Notes: generated from the letters alone by a model not told the origin. Shown: positions 25,501 through 35,463, counted from the first letter of the stretch. The stretch is 64,000 nucleotides of DNA from Mannheimia indoligenes (GCF_036880405.1 NZ_JBAJJM010000004.1:81696-145695), one strand, 5' to 3'. Made by a program: numbers and translations.

Positions 25501-26592
25501 ATGGGATTTAAATGTGGCATCGTCGGTTTACCAAATGTAGGTAAATCCACCCTTTTCAACGCATTAACTAAAGCAGGTATCGAGGCGGCGAACTATCCGT
25601 TCTGTACGATTGAGCCAAACACAGGGGTTGTGCCAATGCCAGATCCTCGCTTAGATGCGTTGGCAGAAATCGTGAAACCTGAGCGTGTTTTACCAACCAC
25701 AATGGAATTTGTGGACATCGCAGGTTTAGTTGCCGGTGCAAGCAAAGGCGAAGGTTTGGGTAACAAATTCTTGGCAAATATTCGTGAAACCGATGCAATC
25801 GGGCACGTTGTGCGTTGTTTTGAAAATGATGACATCGTTCACGTGGCAGGCAAAATTGACCCGGCAGACGATATCGAAATTATCAACACCGAATTAGCCC
25901 TCGCAGATTTAGACAGCTGCGAACGTGCGATTCAGCGTTTACAAAAACGTGCAAAAGGTGGCGATAAAGACGCTAAATTTGAATTATCCATTATGGAAAA
26001 AATTCTGCCGGTGCTTGAAAACGCCGGAATGATCCGCTCTGTTGATTTAGATAAAGATGAATTGCACGCCATTAAAGGTTACAACTTCTTAACCTTAAAA
26101 CCGACAATGTACATCGCTAACGTAAACGAAGATGGTTTTGAAAACAACCCATATCTTGATCGTGTGCGTGAAATTGCCGAAAAAGAAGGGGCGGTGGTAG
26201 TGCCGGTGTGTGCGGCGATTGAATCGGAAATTGCAGAACTTGATGACGAAGAAAAAGTGGAATTTCTGCAGGATTTAGGCATTGAAGAGCCGGGCTTGAA
26301 TCGCGTAATTCGTGCCGGTTATGCGTTGTTAAATCTTCAAACTTACTTCACCGCAGGCGTGAAAGAAGTGCGTGCTTGGACAGTTTCAGTAGGGGCAACT
26401 GCACCAAAAGCGGCGGCGGTAATCCATACGGACTTTGAGAAAGGTTTTATTCGTGCAGAAGTGATTGCTTACCAAGATTTCATTGATAACAAAGGCGAAG
26501 CCGGTGCGAAAGAAGCTGGTAAATGGCGTTTGGAAGGAAAAGAGTATATCGTTCAAGACGGCGATGTAATGCACTTCCGTTTCAATGTGTAA
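25501..26592 (+). CDS. ychF: Redox-regulated ribosome-binding ATPase YchF
   Basis: Obg-family P-loop protein of the OLA1/YchF branch, 363 residues, which prefers ATP to GTP and binds ribosomes. Motifs: GLPNVGKS (9-16), FVDIAGLVAGASKGEGLGNKFL (G3 with DIAG), NVNE (the altered G4 that explains ATP preference) and a C-terminal TGS domain (about 280-363, QTYFTAGVKEVRAWTV, ending GDVMHFRFNV). The open frame extends upstream, but the ATG at 25501 has AAGGA before it and gives the family N-terminus. Confidence 0.96.
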   Translation: MGFKCGIVGLPNVGKSTLFNALTKAGIEAANYPFCTIEPNTGVVPMPDPRLDALAEIVKPERVLPTTMEFVDIAGLVAGASKGEGLGNKFLANIRETDAIGHVVRCFENDDIVHVAGKIDPADDIEIINTELALADLDSCERAIQRLQKRAKGGDKDAKFELSIMEKILPVLENAGMIRSVDLDKDELHAIKGYNFLTLKPTMYIANVNEDGFENNPYLDRVREIAEKEGAVVVPVCAAIESEIAELDDEEKVEFLQDLGIEEPGLNRVIRAGYALLNLQTYFTAGVKEVRAWTVSVGATAPKAAAVIHTDFEKGFIRAEVIAYQDFIDNKGEAGAKEAGKWRLEGKEYIVQDGDVMHFRFNV

Positions 26593-26609
26593 TTTGTAAA
26601 ATTTAGTTG

Positions 26610-26639
26610 AAAAAAGACCGCTTGCAAGCGGTCTTTTTT
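26610..26639. terminator. Bidirectional terminator, perfect 30-bp uptake-signal palindrome
   Basis: Perfect 30-bp palindrome (AAAAAAGACCGCTTG followed by its complement) made of two abutting uptake-signal cores with A and T tracts on either side. It lies between convergent ychF and the SIMPL gene and can terminate in both directions. Confidence 0.85.
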
Positions 26640-26641
26640 GC

Positions 26642-27397
26642 TTAATTAATTGCGTATTGAATGGTTACCACCAAGCGAACTTTTTTGTCGATGGTTGAAG
26701 TATCGTAACTACCGCCGTAGCTATCATCACTATCTTCGGTGTTTGGGCGGCTTGATTTAATATCAAATGAACCTTGTGAGGCAGAGCGTAATAAGCCAAC
26801 TTTCACATTACTGGTTTTGGCAAATTCTTCTGCTCGCACGTAGGCATCTTGGGTTGCTTTAGCAATTAAATCACGTTTGATTTCTTCCAAATTCTCTAAA
26901 TAATAATCGGGCTGGCTAAAATCAATTGCTTCGTTTTCAGCCCGTAAGAATTGGATTTTTGATAATCCGTTTTGTAATTTGGCTAGGTCTTTGGTTGAAA
27001 GCACAATAGAACGTGTTGCGTTATAACCATTTTGACGAGAACGATCTTTACCAAACTCATCTACATAGTACTCTGTTCTCTCATTCACGGAAAGCTCGGT
27101 AATTTCACGTTCTTCATCCACAAAATCTTGTTCTTTCAGAAACTTAACTGCGTGGTTCAGATTTTGCTGATTAGCTTTCATTGCATCGTTATAAGTTAAT
27201 CCCCAACCGAAAATAGATACCCGCCAAGTACCTAGTGTCGCTTTATGTTCAGCTTCTGCAAGCCCTTTTACGGTAATCACACCTGTTTGTTGTAAATTTT
27301 TAAATTGATGTCCAAGAATAAAGGCGGCAGCCATCAAACCTACGGCTAAAATAACACCAAAAATGGCAAGATAACGGTTATTAGAAGTTAAAGACAT
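26642..27397 (-). CDS. SIMPL domain (DUF541) protein, membrane-anchored
   Basis: 251 residues. One N-terminal hydrophobic segment (about 9-28, YLAIFGVILAVGLMAAAFIL) should anchor the protein in the inner membrane with the rest in the periplasm. The body is a SIMPL/DUF541 domain (ITVKGLAEAEHKATLGTWRVSI at the start, VRAEEFAKTSNVKVGLLRSASQG near the end), found in bacterial envelope proteins of uncertain role. A Ser/Asp/Gly-rich stretch (about 213-232) precedes the last strand. It is a single gene facing ychF, divergent from the lactate operon. No function is assigned. Confidence 0.82.
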   Translation of the reverse strand: MSLTSNNRYLAIFGVILAVGLMAAAFILGHQFKNLQQTGVITVKGLAEAEHKATLGTWRVSIFGWGLTYNDAMKANQQNLNHAVKFLKEQDFVDEEREITELSVNERTEYYVDEFGKDRSRQNGYNATRSIVLSTKDLAKLQNGLSKIQFLRAENEAIDFSQPDYYLENLEEIKRDLIAKATQDAYVRAEEFAKTSNVKVGLLRSASQGSFDIKSSRPNTEDSDDSYGGSYDTSTIDKKVRLVVTIQYAIN

Positions 27398-27572
27398 AAT
27401 GTTTCCTTGAAAAGTAAAGTAATTACGAAAGATTATACTTTATTGAATTGTGAAAATAGGTAACAAGCGGTTAAATTTTATAAAAATTTTGCAAAATAAG
27501 CTCCAAATGAATAACTCTTGAGGGTTATTTATAAAAAATTAGGCTTTTTTTTAATCATACGCACCCTAAAAA

Positions 27573-27588
27573 TTTGAATTAGATCACA
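27573..27588. promoter_or_regulatory. CRP site of the lactate operon
   Basis: TTTGA-ATTAGA-TCACA: one mismatch to TGTGA-N6-TCACA, with A/T flanks. Its centre lies about 60 bases before the predicted start of transcription, the class I position. Confidence 0.65.
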
Positions 27589-27605
27589 AATTTACAACAA
27601 GTTAG

Positions 27606-27633
27606 TTACATCGCTTTTTTTAATCTGTAGAAT
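27606..27633 (+). promoter_or_regulatory. Predicted lctP promoter
   Basis: -35 TTACAT (27606-27611), 16-base spacer, -10 TAGAAT (27628-27633). With start of transcription near 27640, the CRP site is at about -60. Confidence 0.5.
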
Positions 27634-27686
27634 GCGTAACCTGTCCGACCACTCAGGTCATTTTATAATCATAAATGAGGTGTTCT

Positions 27687-29291
27687 ATGGCTCTTTTTCT
27701 GAGCATTTTCCCAATTGTTTTACTGATTTATTTAATGGTAAAACGCAATGCGTTGCCGTCTTATGTGGCTCTTCCACTGACAGCTTTACTTATTTTTATT
27801 CTTCAACTTACCTATTTTGGTAACGATGTTACATTAGTCTTTGCAAATATTATTGCAGGTTTAGGTGATGTATTAACGCCGATTACTGTAGTATTCGGTG
27901 CAATTTTATTTAACCGTTTCTCTGAAGTATCCGGTGCAACTAACACAATGCGTAAATGGTTGGGAGCAATCAATCCAAACCCGGTTGCACAGTTAATGAT
28001 TATCGGTTGGGCATTTGCATTTATGATTGAAGGTGCATCCGGTTTCGGTACGCCTGCTGCTATTGCGGCTCCAATCTTAGTTGGTTTAGGTTTTAAACCA
28101 TTACAAGTAGCTATGTTAGCGTTAGTGATGAACTCTGTACCGGTTTCATTTGGTGCAGTAGGTACGCCAACGTGGTTCGGTATGGGACCATTATTAAAAG
28201 ATGGTTTATTAAGTGATGCACAAGTGCTTGAAATCGGCTCTATAACCGCTCTAATTCACTCAATTGCGGCATTCATTATTCCAATTATGGCATTGCGTTT
28301 AATTGTAAGCTGGAAAGAAATTCGTCAGAATATTGTGTTTATCTACATTAGTATTCTAGCTTGTGTTGTGCCTTACTTTATTATTGCTCAATTTAACTAT
28401 GAATTCCCTTCATTAGTGGCAGGTGCAATTGGTTTATTGGTTTCTGTATTTGTAGCAAATGCAGGTATTGGTTTAGCGAAAACTGAGAATAATCTTGCAG
28501 GCGAAAAAGCAACTTTTGGTGAAGTAGCAAAAGCATTATTACCAACAGGTTTGTTAATCTTCATCTTAGTGATTACCCGTATTCAACAACTTCCACTTAA
28601 AGCGTGGTTGAATGATGCGACGACTTGGATTGCAAGTTCACTAGGTTTTGCTAACTTTGAAATCAGCCAAGGTTTGATTTTCGCACTGAAAAATATTTTA
28701 GGCACGAACGTTGCAACCAGCTATAAGTTACTTTATGTACCGGCATTAATTCCGTTTGTGATTACAGTATTAATCTGCTTACCGATTTTCTCGGTATCCG
28801 CTAGAAATACCAAAGATATTTTCGGTACATCGTTAAGCCAAGTTAAAAAACCATTTTTAGCCCTTTTAGGTGCAATTATTATGGTAAAATTAATGTTGAT
28901 TGGTGGCTCAGAGTCAATGGTGCAAGTTATCGGCAGAAGTTTTGCAGAGTTCACAGGCCAATCTTGGACATTATTTGCGTCATTCTTAGGTGCAATCGGT
29001 GCGTTCTTCTCAGGTTCTAACACGGTATCTAACTTAACCTTCGGTACAGTACAATACGCAACAGCACAACAAGTTGGTTTATCAGTAACCCTAATCTTAG
29101 CATTACAATCTGTAGGTGGTGCAATGGGTAATATGGTGTGTATCAATAACATTGTTGCGGTATGTTCAGTAACAGGTATCGAAAAACAAGAGGGTACTAT
29201 CATTAAGAAAACGGTTGTTCCGATGGTTGTATATGGTGTAATTGCCGCAGTTGCTGCACTATTAATAGTACCAATCTTCTATAATGTGTAA
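27687..29291 (+). CDS. lctP: L-lactate permease
   Basis: Inner-membrane lactate/proton symporter of the LctP family, 534 residues with about 13-14 hydrophobic segments. Conserved blocks are FGAILFNRFSEVSGATNTMRKWLG, MIEGASGFGTPAAIAAPILVGLGF and GSNTVSNLTFGTVQYATAQQ, all typical of LctP/LldP. The ATG at 27687 is chosen because GAGG lies 6 bases upstream; an in-frame start at 27675 lacks a site. It is first in an operon with lldEFG, so lactate is imported and oxidised by one regulated unit, which fits growth on host lactate. The 134-base spacer to lldE contains an 8-bp AAAGGAAG/CTTCCTTT stem (29320-29368) that could attenuate transcription. Confidence 0.95.
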   Translation: MALFLSIFPIVLLIYLMVKRNALPSYVALPLTALLIFILQLTYFGNDVTLVFANIIAGLGDVLTPITVVFGAILFNRFSEVSGATNTMRKWLGAINPNPVAQLMIIGWAFAFMIEGASGFGTPAAIAAPILVGLGFKPLQVAMLALVMNSVPVSFGAVGTPTWFGMGPLLKDGLLSDAQVLEIGSITALIHSIAAFIIPIMALRLIVSWKEIRQNIVFIYISILACVVPYFIIAQFNYEFPSLVAGAIGLLVSVFVANAGIGLAKTENNLAGEKATFGEVAKALLPTGLLIFILVITRIQQLPLKAWLNDATTWIASSLGFANFEISQGLIFALKNILGTNVATSYKLLYVPALIPFVITVLICLPIFSVSARNTKDIFGTSLSQVKKPFLALLGAIIMVKLMLIGGSESMVQVIGRSFAEFTGQSWTLFASFLGAIGAFFSGSNTVSNLTFGTVQYATAQQVGLSVTLILALQSVGGAMGNMVCINNIVAVCSVTGIEKQEGTIIKKTVVPMVVYGVIAAVAALLIVPIFYNV

Positions 29292-29425
29292 CCGGATAGT
29301 TAATATCTAATGAAGATAAAAAGGAAGCGGTCAGATTTTGCTGATGTTTTGCAAATCGCCCTTCCTTTCTCTGTCTTAAAAAGAACAGTCTGAGTTTAAT
29401 TTTTATTTTTATTGTGGGGTTCTTT

Positions 29426-30157
29426 ATGAACGTTAATTTCTATGTAACCTGCATTGCAGATGTGATGAAAGCAGGGGTTGCGAAAAACTCCGTACTTTTA
29501 TTGGAAAAATTAGGTTGTAAAATCACCTTTTTAGAAAAGCAGGGGTGCTGTGGGCAACCTGCAATTAATAGTGGATATACAAAGCAAGCTTTATCGGGTA
29601 TGAAAAACTTGGTAGAAACCTTTGAAGCAAATGATTACCCGATTGTTGCTCCTGCGGGTTCTTGTGTTTATGCGATTAAAACCTACCCTGAGCATTTTGA
29701 ACGTTTCGGTGAAGCTGAATGGGCGGTGCGTGCGAAGAAGGTAGCTGATCGTTTTCACGATTTAACCGATTTTATTGTGAATAAATTAGGTGTTACTGAT
29801 GTGGGTGCTTACCTACCGGGTAAAGCGGTTTATCACCCGTCTTGTAGTTTATTCCGCAAATTAGGTATTAAGGAAGAGCCGATTACCTTATTAAAAAATG
29901 TAAAAGGCTTAGAGTTATTACCAATTAAAAACCAAGAAACTTGCTGTGGTTTTGGTGGTACATTCTCAGTCAAAATGGCGGAAATTTCCGGTGAAATGGT
30001 AAAAGAGAAAGTGGCAAATGTGGATACCGATGAGCCGGATTATTTGATCGGGGCAGATGTAAGCTGCTTGATGAACATCGGTGGTCGCTTAAGTCGTGAA
30101 GGCAAAGAGATCAAAGTGATGCACATTGCAGAAGTGTTAATGCAGGGAGGAAAATAA
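29426..30157 (+). CDS. lldE: L-lactate oxidation complex subunit LldE (LutA)
   Basis: 243-residue iron-sulfur protein of the three-subunit LutABC/LldEFG L-lactate dehydrogenase. Two CCG domains are visible, one near the N-terminus (LEKQGCCGQPAINSGY) and one near the C-terminus (NQETCCGFGGTFSVKM), each expected to help hold an iron-sulfur cluster or quinone-linked site. The ATG at 29426 (MNVNFYVTCIAD) fits the family better than an upstream GTG at 29414. It is separated from lldF by one base. The complex passes electrons from lactate to the quinone pool and here substitutes for the flavin-dependent LldD of E. coli. Confidence 0.93.
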   Translation: MNVNFYVTCIADVMKAGVAKNSVLLLEKLGCKITFLEKQGCCGQPAINSGYTKQALSGMKNLVETFEANDYPIVAPAGSCVYAIKTYPEHFERFGEAEWAVRAKKVADRFHDLTDFIVNKLGVTDVGAYLPGKAVYHPSCSLFRKLGIKEEPITLLKNVKGLELLPIKNQETCCGFGGTFSVKMAEISGEMVKEKVANVDTDEPDYLIGADVSCLMNIGGRLSREGKEIKVMHIAEVLMQGGK

Positions 30158-30158
30158 T

Positions 30159-31568
30159 ATGTCTTATTTACAAACCAATACCCTGCCTTTTAAGCAACGT
30201 GTTGAACAACAGGTTAATAATGAAGTTGTTCGTAAAGCCTTAGTAAAAGCTCAAGAAACTATCGGTGCAAACCGTCAGCGTATGGTGGACGAGTTAGGCA
30301 ACTGGGAAGAGTGGCGTGATGATGCGAAAGCAATTCGTAATCACGTTTTAGCCAACCTTGATGCTTACCTTTACCAATTAAGTGAAAAAGTAACTCAAAA
30401 CGGCGGGCACGTTTTCTTCGCAGAAACAGCAGAAGAAGCAACAAATTACATCAAAAATGTGGCGAAAGCGAAAAACGCGAAAAAGATTGTAAAATCTAAA
30501 TCAATGGTAACCGAAGAGATCGGAATGAACCACGTTTTAGAGGCAGAAGGCATTAAGGTGGTGGAAACCGACTTAGGTGAATATCTGCTGCAAATTGTGG
30601 GCGATAAACCTTCTCATATTGTTGTACCTGCAATCCACAAAGACCGTTATAGAATCCGTCAAGAAATGCACGATGTGCTAGGCTATGAAGGTTCAGAAAC
30701 GCCAGAAGAGATGACGGCATTTGTTCGCCAAAAAATCCGTGAAGATTTCTTAGAAGCGGATATCGGCATTTCAGGCTGTAACTTTGCTGTGCCGGAAACC
30801 GGTTCTGTTTGCTTAGTAACAAATGAAGGTAACTTGCGTATGGCAACGACTGTGCCAAAAACGCATATTGCGGTAATGGGTATGGAGCGTATTGCACCCA
30901 CTTTCAAAGAAGTGGATGTGTTAATTACAATGCTTGCTCGTAGTGCGGTAGGGGCAAAATTAACCGCTTATAACACTTGGCTAACAGGTCCTCGTCTTGA
31001 AGGCGAAACCGATGGTCCGGAAGAGTTCCATTTAGTGATTGTGGATAACGGTCGTTCTAAAATTTTAGAAAGCGAGTTCCAAGAAGTTTTACGCTGTATC
31101 CGCTGTGGTGCTTGTTTGAATACTTGCCCGGCTTATCGTCAAATTGGTGGACACGGTTACGGCTCAATCTATCCGGGTCCGATCGGTTCGGTAATTTCGC
31201 CATTATTAGGTGGCTATGAAGAGTTTAAAGAGTTACCGTATGCCTGTTCACTCTGTACGGCGTGTAATAGTGTTTGCCCGGTAAAAATTCCACTGGCTCA
31301 GCTCATCTTAAAACACCGTGAGAAAATTGCGGACGCCGGCTTAACACCAATGACAGAGCGTTTATCGATTTTCGGCTTTAACTTTGCTAACTCCCACCCA
31401 ACACTTTGGAAAGTGGGTATGAATGTCGGGGCAAAAGTCGCAAGCAAATTCATTAAAAACGGTAAAGCCCCTGTGAATTTTGGTGCATTAGGCGAATGGA
31501 CAAAAGCTCGTGATTTACCTCAACCAGAGGGTGAGAGCTTCCGTGATTGGTTCAACAACAGAGGTTAA
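30159..31568 (+). CDS. lldF: L-lactate oxidation complex subunit LldF (LutB)
   Basis: 469-residue iron-sulfur protein. The N-terminal two thirds form a LUD domain (KSKSMVTEEIGMN, GISGCNFAVPETGSVCLVTNEGN). The C-terminal part has two 4Fe-4S motifs: CIRCGACLNTCP and CSLCTACNSVCP, with the fourth cysteine of each followed by proline. This is the LutB/YkgF arrangement. It begins one base after the lldE stop and ends 13 bases before lldG; the three are clearly cotranscribed and probably form a peripheral inner-membrane complex. Confidence 0.94.
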   Translation: MSYLQTNTLPFKQRVEQQVNNEVVRKALVKAQETIGANRQRMVDELGNWEEWRDDAKAIRNHVLANLDAYLYQLSEKVTQNGGHVFFAETAEEATNYIKNVAKAKNAKKIVKSKSMVTEEIGMNHVLEAEGIKVVETDLGEYLLQIVGDKPSHIVVPAIHKDRYRIRQEMHDVLGYEGSETPEEMTAFVRQKIREDFLEADIGISGCNFAVPETGSVCLVTNEGNLRMATTVPKTHIAVMGMERIAPTFKEVDVLITMLARSAVGAKLTAYNTWLTGPRLEGETDGPEEFHLVIVDNGRSKILESEFQEVLRCIRCGACLNTCPAYRQIGGHGYGSIYPGPIGSVISPLLGGYEEFKELPYACSLCTACNSVCPVKIPLAQLILKHREKIADAGLTPMTERLSIFGFNFANSHPTLWKVGMNVGAKVASKFIKNGKAPVNFGALGEWTKARDLPQPEGESFRDWFNNRG

Positions 31569-31581
31569 GAGGAAAATTAAG

Positions 31582-32283
31582 ATGGATTTACAAAATCGTG
31601 AAAATTTCTTAAATAAATTGGCACAGCGTATGGGCAGACCACGCCAAAATGTGCCTGAGCCAATGCCTGTGTTGGAAAACAACCACGCGATCACCCGTTT
31701 AACTGACCGTGCTCAACCACAGCTTTGCCAAGAATTTATTGACTTTGCTCGTGTAATGATGGCAGATGTAGTGGAAGCTAAGGAAGCGGATCTACCGCAA
31801 ACCATCATTGAGATCTGCGAAAAATATGGTGGTGCAAGTGTGATCATCAATAACGATCAACGCTTAAAAGATCTTGGTATCACCTCAGCAATCCAAGCAA
31901 AATACGAAGACAGCTATGTTTGGGATTATAACCAATCAGAAACCAACTTTGAAAAAGCCCAAAATGCGAATATCGGCGTAGTATATGGCGAATATGGCTT
32001 GGCGGAGTCTGGTGGTATTGTGTTATTTTCCGATAAAGAGTTCGGGCGTTCAGTGAGTTTATTACCTGAAAAATCGGTGGTAGTATTACGCAAAAGCACG
32101 GTATTACCTCGTGTGGCACAGCTTGCTCAAATCCTGCACGAAAAAGCACAACGCGGCGAAAGAATGCCATCTTGTGTGAATATTATTTCAGGTCCATCAG
32201 CCACGGCAGACATTGAGTTGATTAAAGTTGTTGGCGTACACGGACCGGTAAATAAAATTTACCTAGTAATCGATGACCTATAA
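31582..32283 (+). CDS. lldG: L-lactate oxidation complex subunit LldG (LutC)
   Basis: 233-residue LUD-domain protein, third subunit of the LldEFG complex. Conserved segments are NANIGVVYGEYGLAESGGIVLFSDKEFGRSVSLLPEKSVVVL and NIISGPSATADIELIKVVGVHGP, typical of LutC/YkgG. The frame is open upstream inside lldF, but ATG 31582 (MDLQNRENFL) has AAGAGGA in front. A strong uptake-signal hairpin ends the operon. Confidence 0.93.
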   Translation: MDLQNRENFLNKLAQRMGRPRQNVPEPMPVLENNHAITRLTDRAQPQLCQEFIDFARVMMADVVEAKEADLPQTIIEICEKYGGASVIINNDQRLKDLGITSAIQAKYEDSYVWDYNQSETNFEKAQNANIGVVYGEYGLAESGGIVLFSDKEFGRSVSLLPEKSVVVLRKSTVLPRVAQLAQILHEKAQRGERMPSCVNIISGPSATADIELIKVVGVHGPVNKIYLVIDDL

Positions 32284-32300
32284 TTGGTAAAAAAACACAG

Positions 32301-32343
32301 AAAAATAACCGCTTGTAGCGTGATTTTACAAGCGGTTATTTTT
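32301..32343. terminator. Inverted uptake-signal terminator between lldG and hsdR
   Basis: Perfect 17-bp stem (32301-32317 with 32327-32343) containing ACCGCTTGTA and TACAAGCGGT, with A and T tracts at the outer ends and a 9-base loop. It lies between convergent genes. Confidence 0.85.
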
Positions 32344-32391
32344 TGTTTTAAAACTACTAAATTTAAAGGAATAGGTAATTAAGGCATAAAA

Positions 32392-35300
32392 TTAGTTACC
32401 TATATTCCTTTGATAAATTTGTTTTGCCAGTCGTTTTACTACACGTTTTCTCAAGTTCTCATCACTCATTACTTGGTTACTAATCTCTTCATTTCCTTCC
32501 ATTCGTTGGAACAATAAATCGAGTAATTTATCAGCAAAATAAGCAGTAAAATTTTCTAGGCTATTATTTTGTGCAGCCCCAATAATATCTTTATTGGTTA
32601 AAGCATCTTCAATAATTTGTTCGAAGAAAAGCTGGTCAGCAATAGTAAATTGAGTACCATAAATGCCATTAATTTCCTCCACCATTCGGCTAAGTTCATC
32701 CGTTGCATTTACTTGACCTGTTCCTACATCAGTAGCACCTTTTAGTGGCTTAGCTTCGCCTTCATTTAAATGAATTTGCCCCTCACTTTGTTTTTGTAGC
32801 TTGTAGAATTGTAGTACCACATCTTTGCTTAAATCGACTTTATTATGATCGCCGTTATTAGGGAGCTTACTTTGTAATGCTCGTAAATATACATAGCGTT
32901 GTTCGTGTAAATCGTCGCTATAATCCATAATTTGAGACACGAACTGATATAAATTTAAGTAACTCTTTAATTGGCTTTTAAAGAGATTTTGTTGCTCAAT
33001 TTTAAGCTCAGATAAGTCTTCAACACCTTGTTGAATTTCGCTATTAATGGCTAAAAATCGTGCTACTGCCTTATCTAAAATCGCATTCAGCTTTCTGTGT
33101 TCTGAACCTGTTGGTTGCTGTTTAGCACTAAACCAAATTTCAGCAAATTGCTGAATTTCTTGTTGGAAATAAATCTTCCATTGGTCTATTGTTATGGCAA
33201 GCTCATCTAATTTCTCAGTATCAGGAATTTCACCCACTTCTGTAACTTCATAAAATGGCTTAAATGCTTGATAAATATCTTCAGGTTTATTCACAAAATC
33301 CAGTACGAAAGTGTCTGATTTTCCTTTTGTATAGCGGTTTAAACGAGAAAGTGTCTGCACCGCTTGAATGCCACTTAATTTTTTATCCACAAACATTGTA
33401 TGTAGTAATGGTTGGTCAAACCCTGTTTGATATTTTTCCGCCACAAGTAACACTTGATAATGATCGGTATCGAACTGTTCGGGTAAATCCGCTTCTCGAA
33501 TACCATTCATCATTACTTCGGTATATTCTTGTTCGGGAGCTTCTTTTAATGAAATACCACCGGAAAAAGCAACCAGCGATTTAATGCCTGAATAGCCTTT
33601 CTCTTTAATATAATCATCAAAGGCTAATTTGTAACGCACCGCAGCCTCTCTACTGCTAGTTACCACCATTGCTTTAGCTCTTCCACCAATTTTATGCATT
33701 GTGGTTGAACGGAAGTGCTCAATGATAATTTCCACTTTTTGAGCGATCACACTCGGATGCAAATTCACAAATCGCATCATTTCTTTTTTGGCTTTGCTCT
33801 TATTGAGTTCCTTATCATTTTCACTGATTTTTAATAGGTTGAAATATTGCTTCCAGGTTGCATAATTGGCGAGTACATCTAAAATAAAACCTTCTTCAAT
33901 TGCTTGCTTCATTGTGTAATGATGGAATGGCGTATCACCATTTTCTCCTTTTTCATCGAATAAGGCTTTAGTTTTCCATTTAGGTGTGGCGGTAAACGCA
34001 AAAAAACTTAAATTTGGCTGGCGTTGTCGTTTGGCTGCCTCAATAAAAAGTTGCTTTTTGGCTTCATCAGAAAGTGGGCTTTCATCATCATTATCATTTA
34101 AAAATTCCGCCATTACGGCAGCTTCAATTCCATCTTTATTTAATACCTTGCGTAATTCCATTGCCGCTTCTCCACTTTGAGAGCTGTGGGCTTCATCGAC
34201 AATCACGGCAAATTGTTTACCAGCAGTGGTAATTTCTATTCCTTTTCCGACCGCTTGTTGTTTAGAAATAGCCGCCATAACAAAAGGAAATTTTTGAATT
34301 GTGGTAACAATAATAGGCGTATCTGTTGCAATGGCTAACGCTAACTGCTGTGAGTTATGATCGATTTTCTGTACTACACCGTCTTTATGTTCAAACTGGC
34401 TAATAGTTGCCTGTAATTGGCGATCGAGTACTACGCGATCTGTTACAACAATGACAGAGTTAAATATTTTTTCATCATTATTATTGTGTAGCGAGCTAAG
34501 TTGGTGGGCTAACCAAGCAATAGTGTTTGATTTTCCAGAACCTGCAGAATGTTGGATAAGATAATTTCTGCCTGCACCATTTTCTTTACTGTGAGTAATT
34601 AATTTACGCACTGCATCCAGCTGATGAAAGCGGGGAAAAATCATCGTTTCTTTTTGCAATAAACGTAAGCCGCTTTCAGTACGGACTTTTTTCTCCTCAA
34701 TGTTTAAATGAAGGAAGCGGGCGATAATGTCTAAAAAACTCTGACGGCTTAGAATGTCTTCCCACAAATACGCGGTTTTGACATTATCTTGAATAGGTGG
34801 GTTGCCTTTTCCACCGTTATAGCCTCGATTAAACGGCAGGAAATAAGTGCTTTCCCCTTCCAATTTAGTCGTCATATAGACTTCATCGGTATCTACGGCA
34901 AAATGGACTAAGGTGCGTTTTTTGAAGTCAAATAGTTTCCCTTTAGGGTTACGGTCAAAACGATATTGTTGAATGGCATCTGCGACAGTCCAGTGTGTTG
35001 CAGACAGCACATTTTTTAATTCAAGTGTTGCAACCGGAATACCATTAAGGGATAAAACAATATCAGGGCGTTCGCCGTTTTCAGTAATAACTTGACGGGT
35101 AATTTTTAAAATATTGGCATCAAAACGATATTGCGTTTCCTCGTTCAACCCGGTATTAGGGGCAAAATACGCCATCTTGAAGGTTTTTCCATAGCAACGG
35201 AAACCGTGTCTTAACACATTCAGAGAGCCTTTAACGTCCAGTTCCTGACAAAGTGCTTTCATTAAGATTGCAGTCGCATTTTCTTTTTGCCCTGCTTCTA

Positions 35301-35463
35301 ATCTCTCCCATTTTTGAGGTTGAGTTTGACGAATAAAGGCGATCACATCTTTTTCAAACAAGGCAAGCTCTTTGTTATATTCCGTATTTTTACCTTGAAC
35401 ATAGCCACCTTCTTCTAATAAAAAGCGTTCAATTTCAGTTTCAAAGTGTTGTTCTGTGATCAT
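32392..35463 (-). CDS. hsdR: Type I restriction endonuclease, motor/nuclease subunit HsdR
   Basis: 1023-residue subunit that translocates DNA with ATP and cuts it. The N-terminal PD-(D/E)xK nuclease core is Asp134 ... Glu148-x-Lys150 (ERPDIVLSLN...TLELK). The SF2 helicase motor shows motif I SAGSGKSNT (about 304-312), motif II DEAH (about 421-424, IVDEAHSSQSG), motif III FFAFTATP and motif VI QTLSRLNRY. The C-terminal region (about 780-1023) is helical, as expected for contact with the methylase core. It starts 9 bases after the AlbA_2-protein gene, with AAGGAA upstream. An exact uptake signal lies inside the gene. No frameshift is seen. Confidence 0.94.
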   Translation of the reverse strand: MITEQHFETEIERFLLEEGGYVQGKNTEYNKELALFEKDVIAFIRQTQPQKWERLEAGQKENATAILMKALCQELDVKGSLNVLRHGFRCYGKTFKMAYFAPNTGLNEETQYRFDANILKITRQVITENGERPDIVLSLNGIPVATLELKNVLSATHWTVADAIQQYRFDRNPKGKLFDFKKRTLVHFAVDTDEVYMTTKLEGESTYFLPFNRGYNGGKGNPPIQDNVKTAYLWEDILSRQSFLDIIARFLHLNIEEKKVRTESGLRLLQKETMIFPRFHQLDAVRKLITHSKENGAGRNYLIQHSAGSGKSNTIAWLAHQLSSLHNNNDEKIFNSVIVVTDRVVLDRQLQATISQFEHKDGVVQKIDHNSQQLALAIATDTPIIVTTIQKFPFVMAAISKQQAVGKGIEITTAGKQFAVIVDEAHSSQSGEAAMELRKVLNKDGIEAAVMAEFLNDNDDESPLSDEAKKQLFIEAAKRQRQPNLSFFAFTATPKWKTKALFDEKGENGDTPFHHYTMKQAIEEGFILDVLANYATWKQYFNLLKISENDKELNKSKAKKEMMRFVNLHPSVIAQKVEIIIEHFRSTTMHKIGGRAKAMVVTSSREAAVRYKLAFDDYIKEKGYSGIKSLVAFSGGISLKEAPEQEYTEVMMNGIREADLPEQFDTDHYQVLLVAEKYQTGFDQPLLHTMFVDKKLSGIQAVQTLSRLNRYTKGKSDTFVLDFVNKPEDIYQAFKPFYEVTEVGEIPDTEKLDELAITIDQWKIYFQQEIQQFAEIWFSAKQQPTGSEHRKLNAILDKAVARFLAINSEIQQGVEDLSELKIEQQNLFKSQLKSYLNLYQFVSQIMDYSDDLHEQRYVYLRALQSKLPNNGDHNKVDLSKDVVLQFYKLQKQSEGQIHLNEGEAKPLKGATDVGTGQVNATDELSRMVEEINGIYGTQFTIADQLFFEQIIEDALTNKDIIGAAQNNSLENFTAYFADKLLDLLFQRMEGNEEISNQVMSDENLRKRVVKRLAKQIYQRNIGN

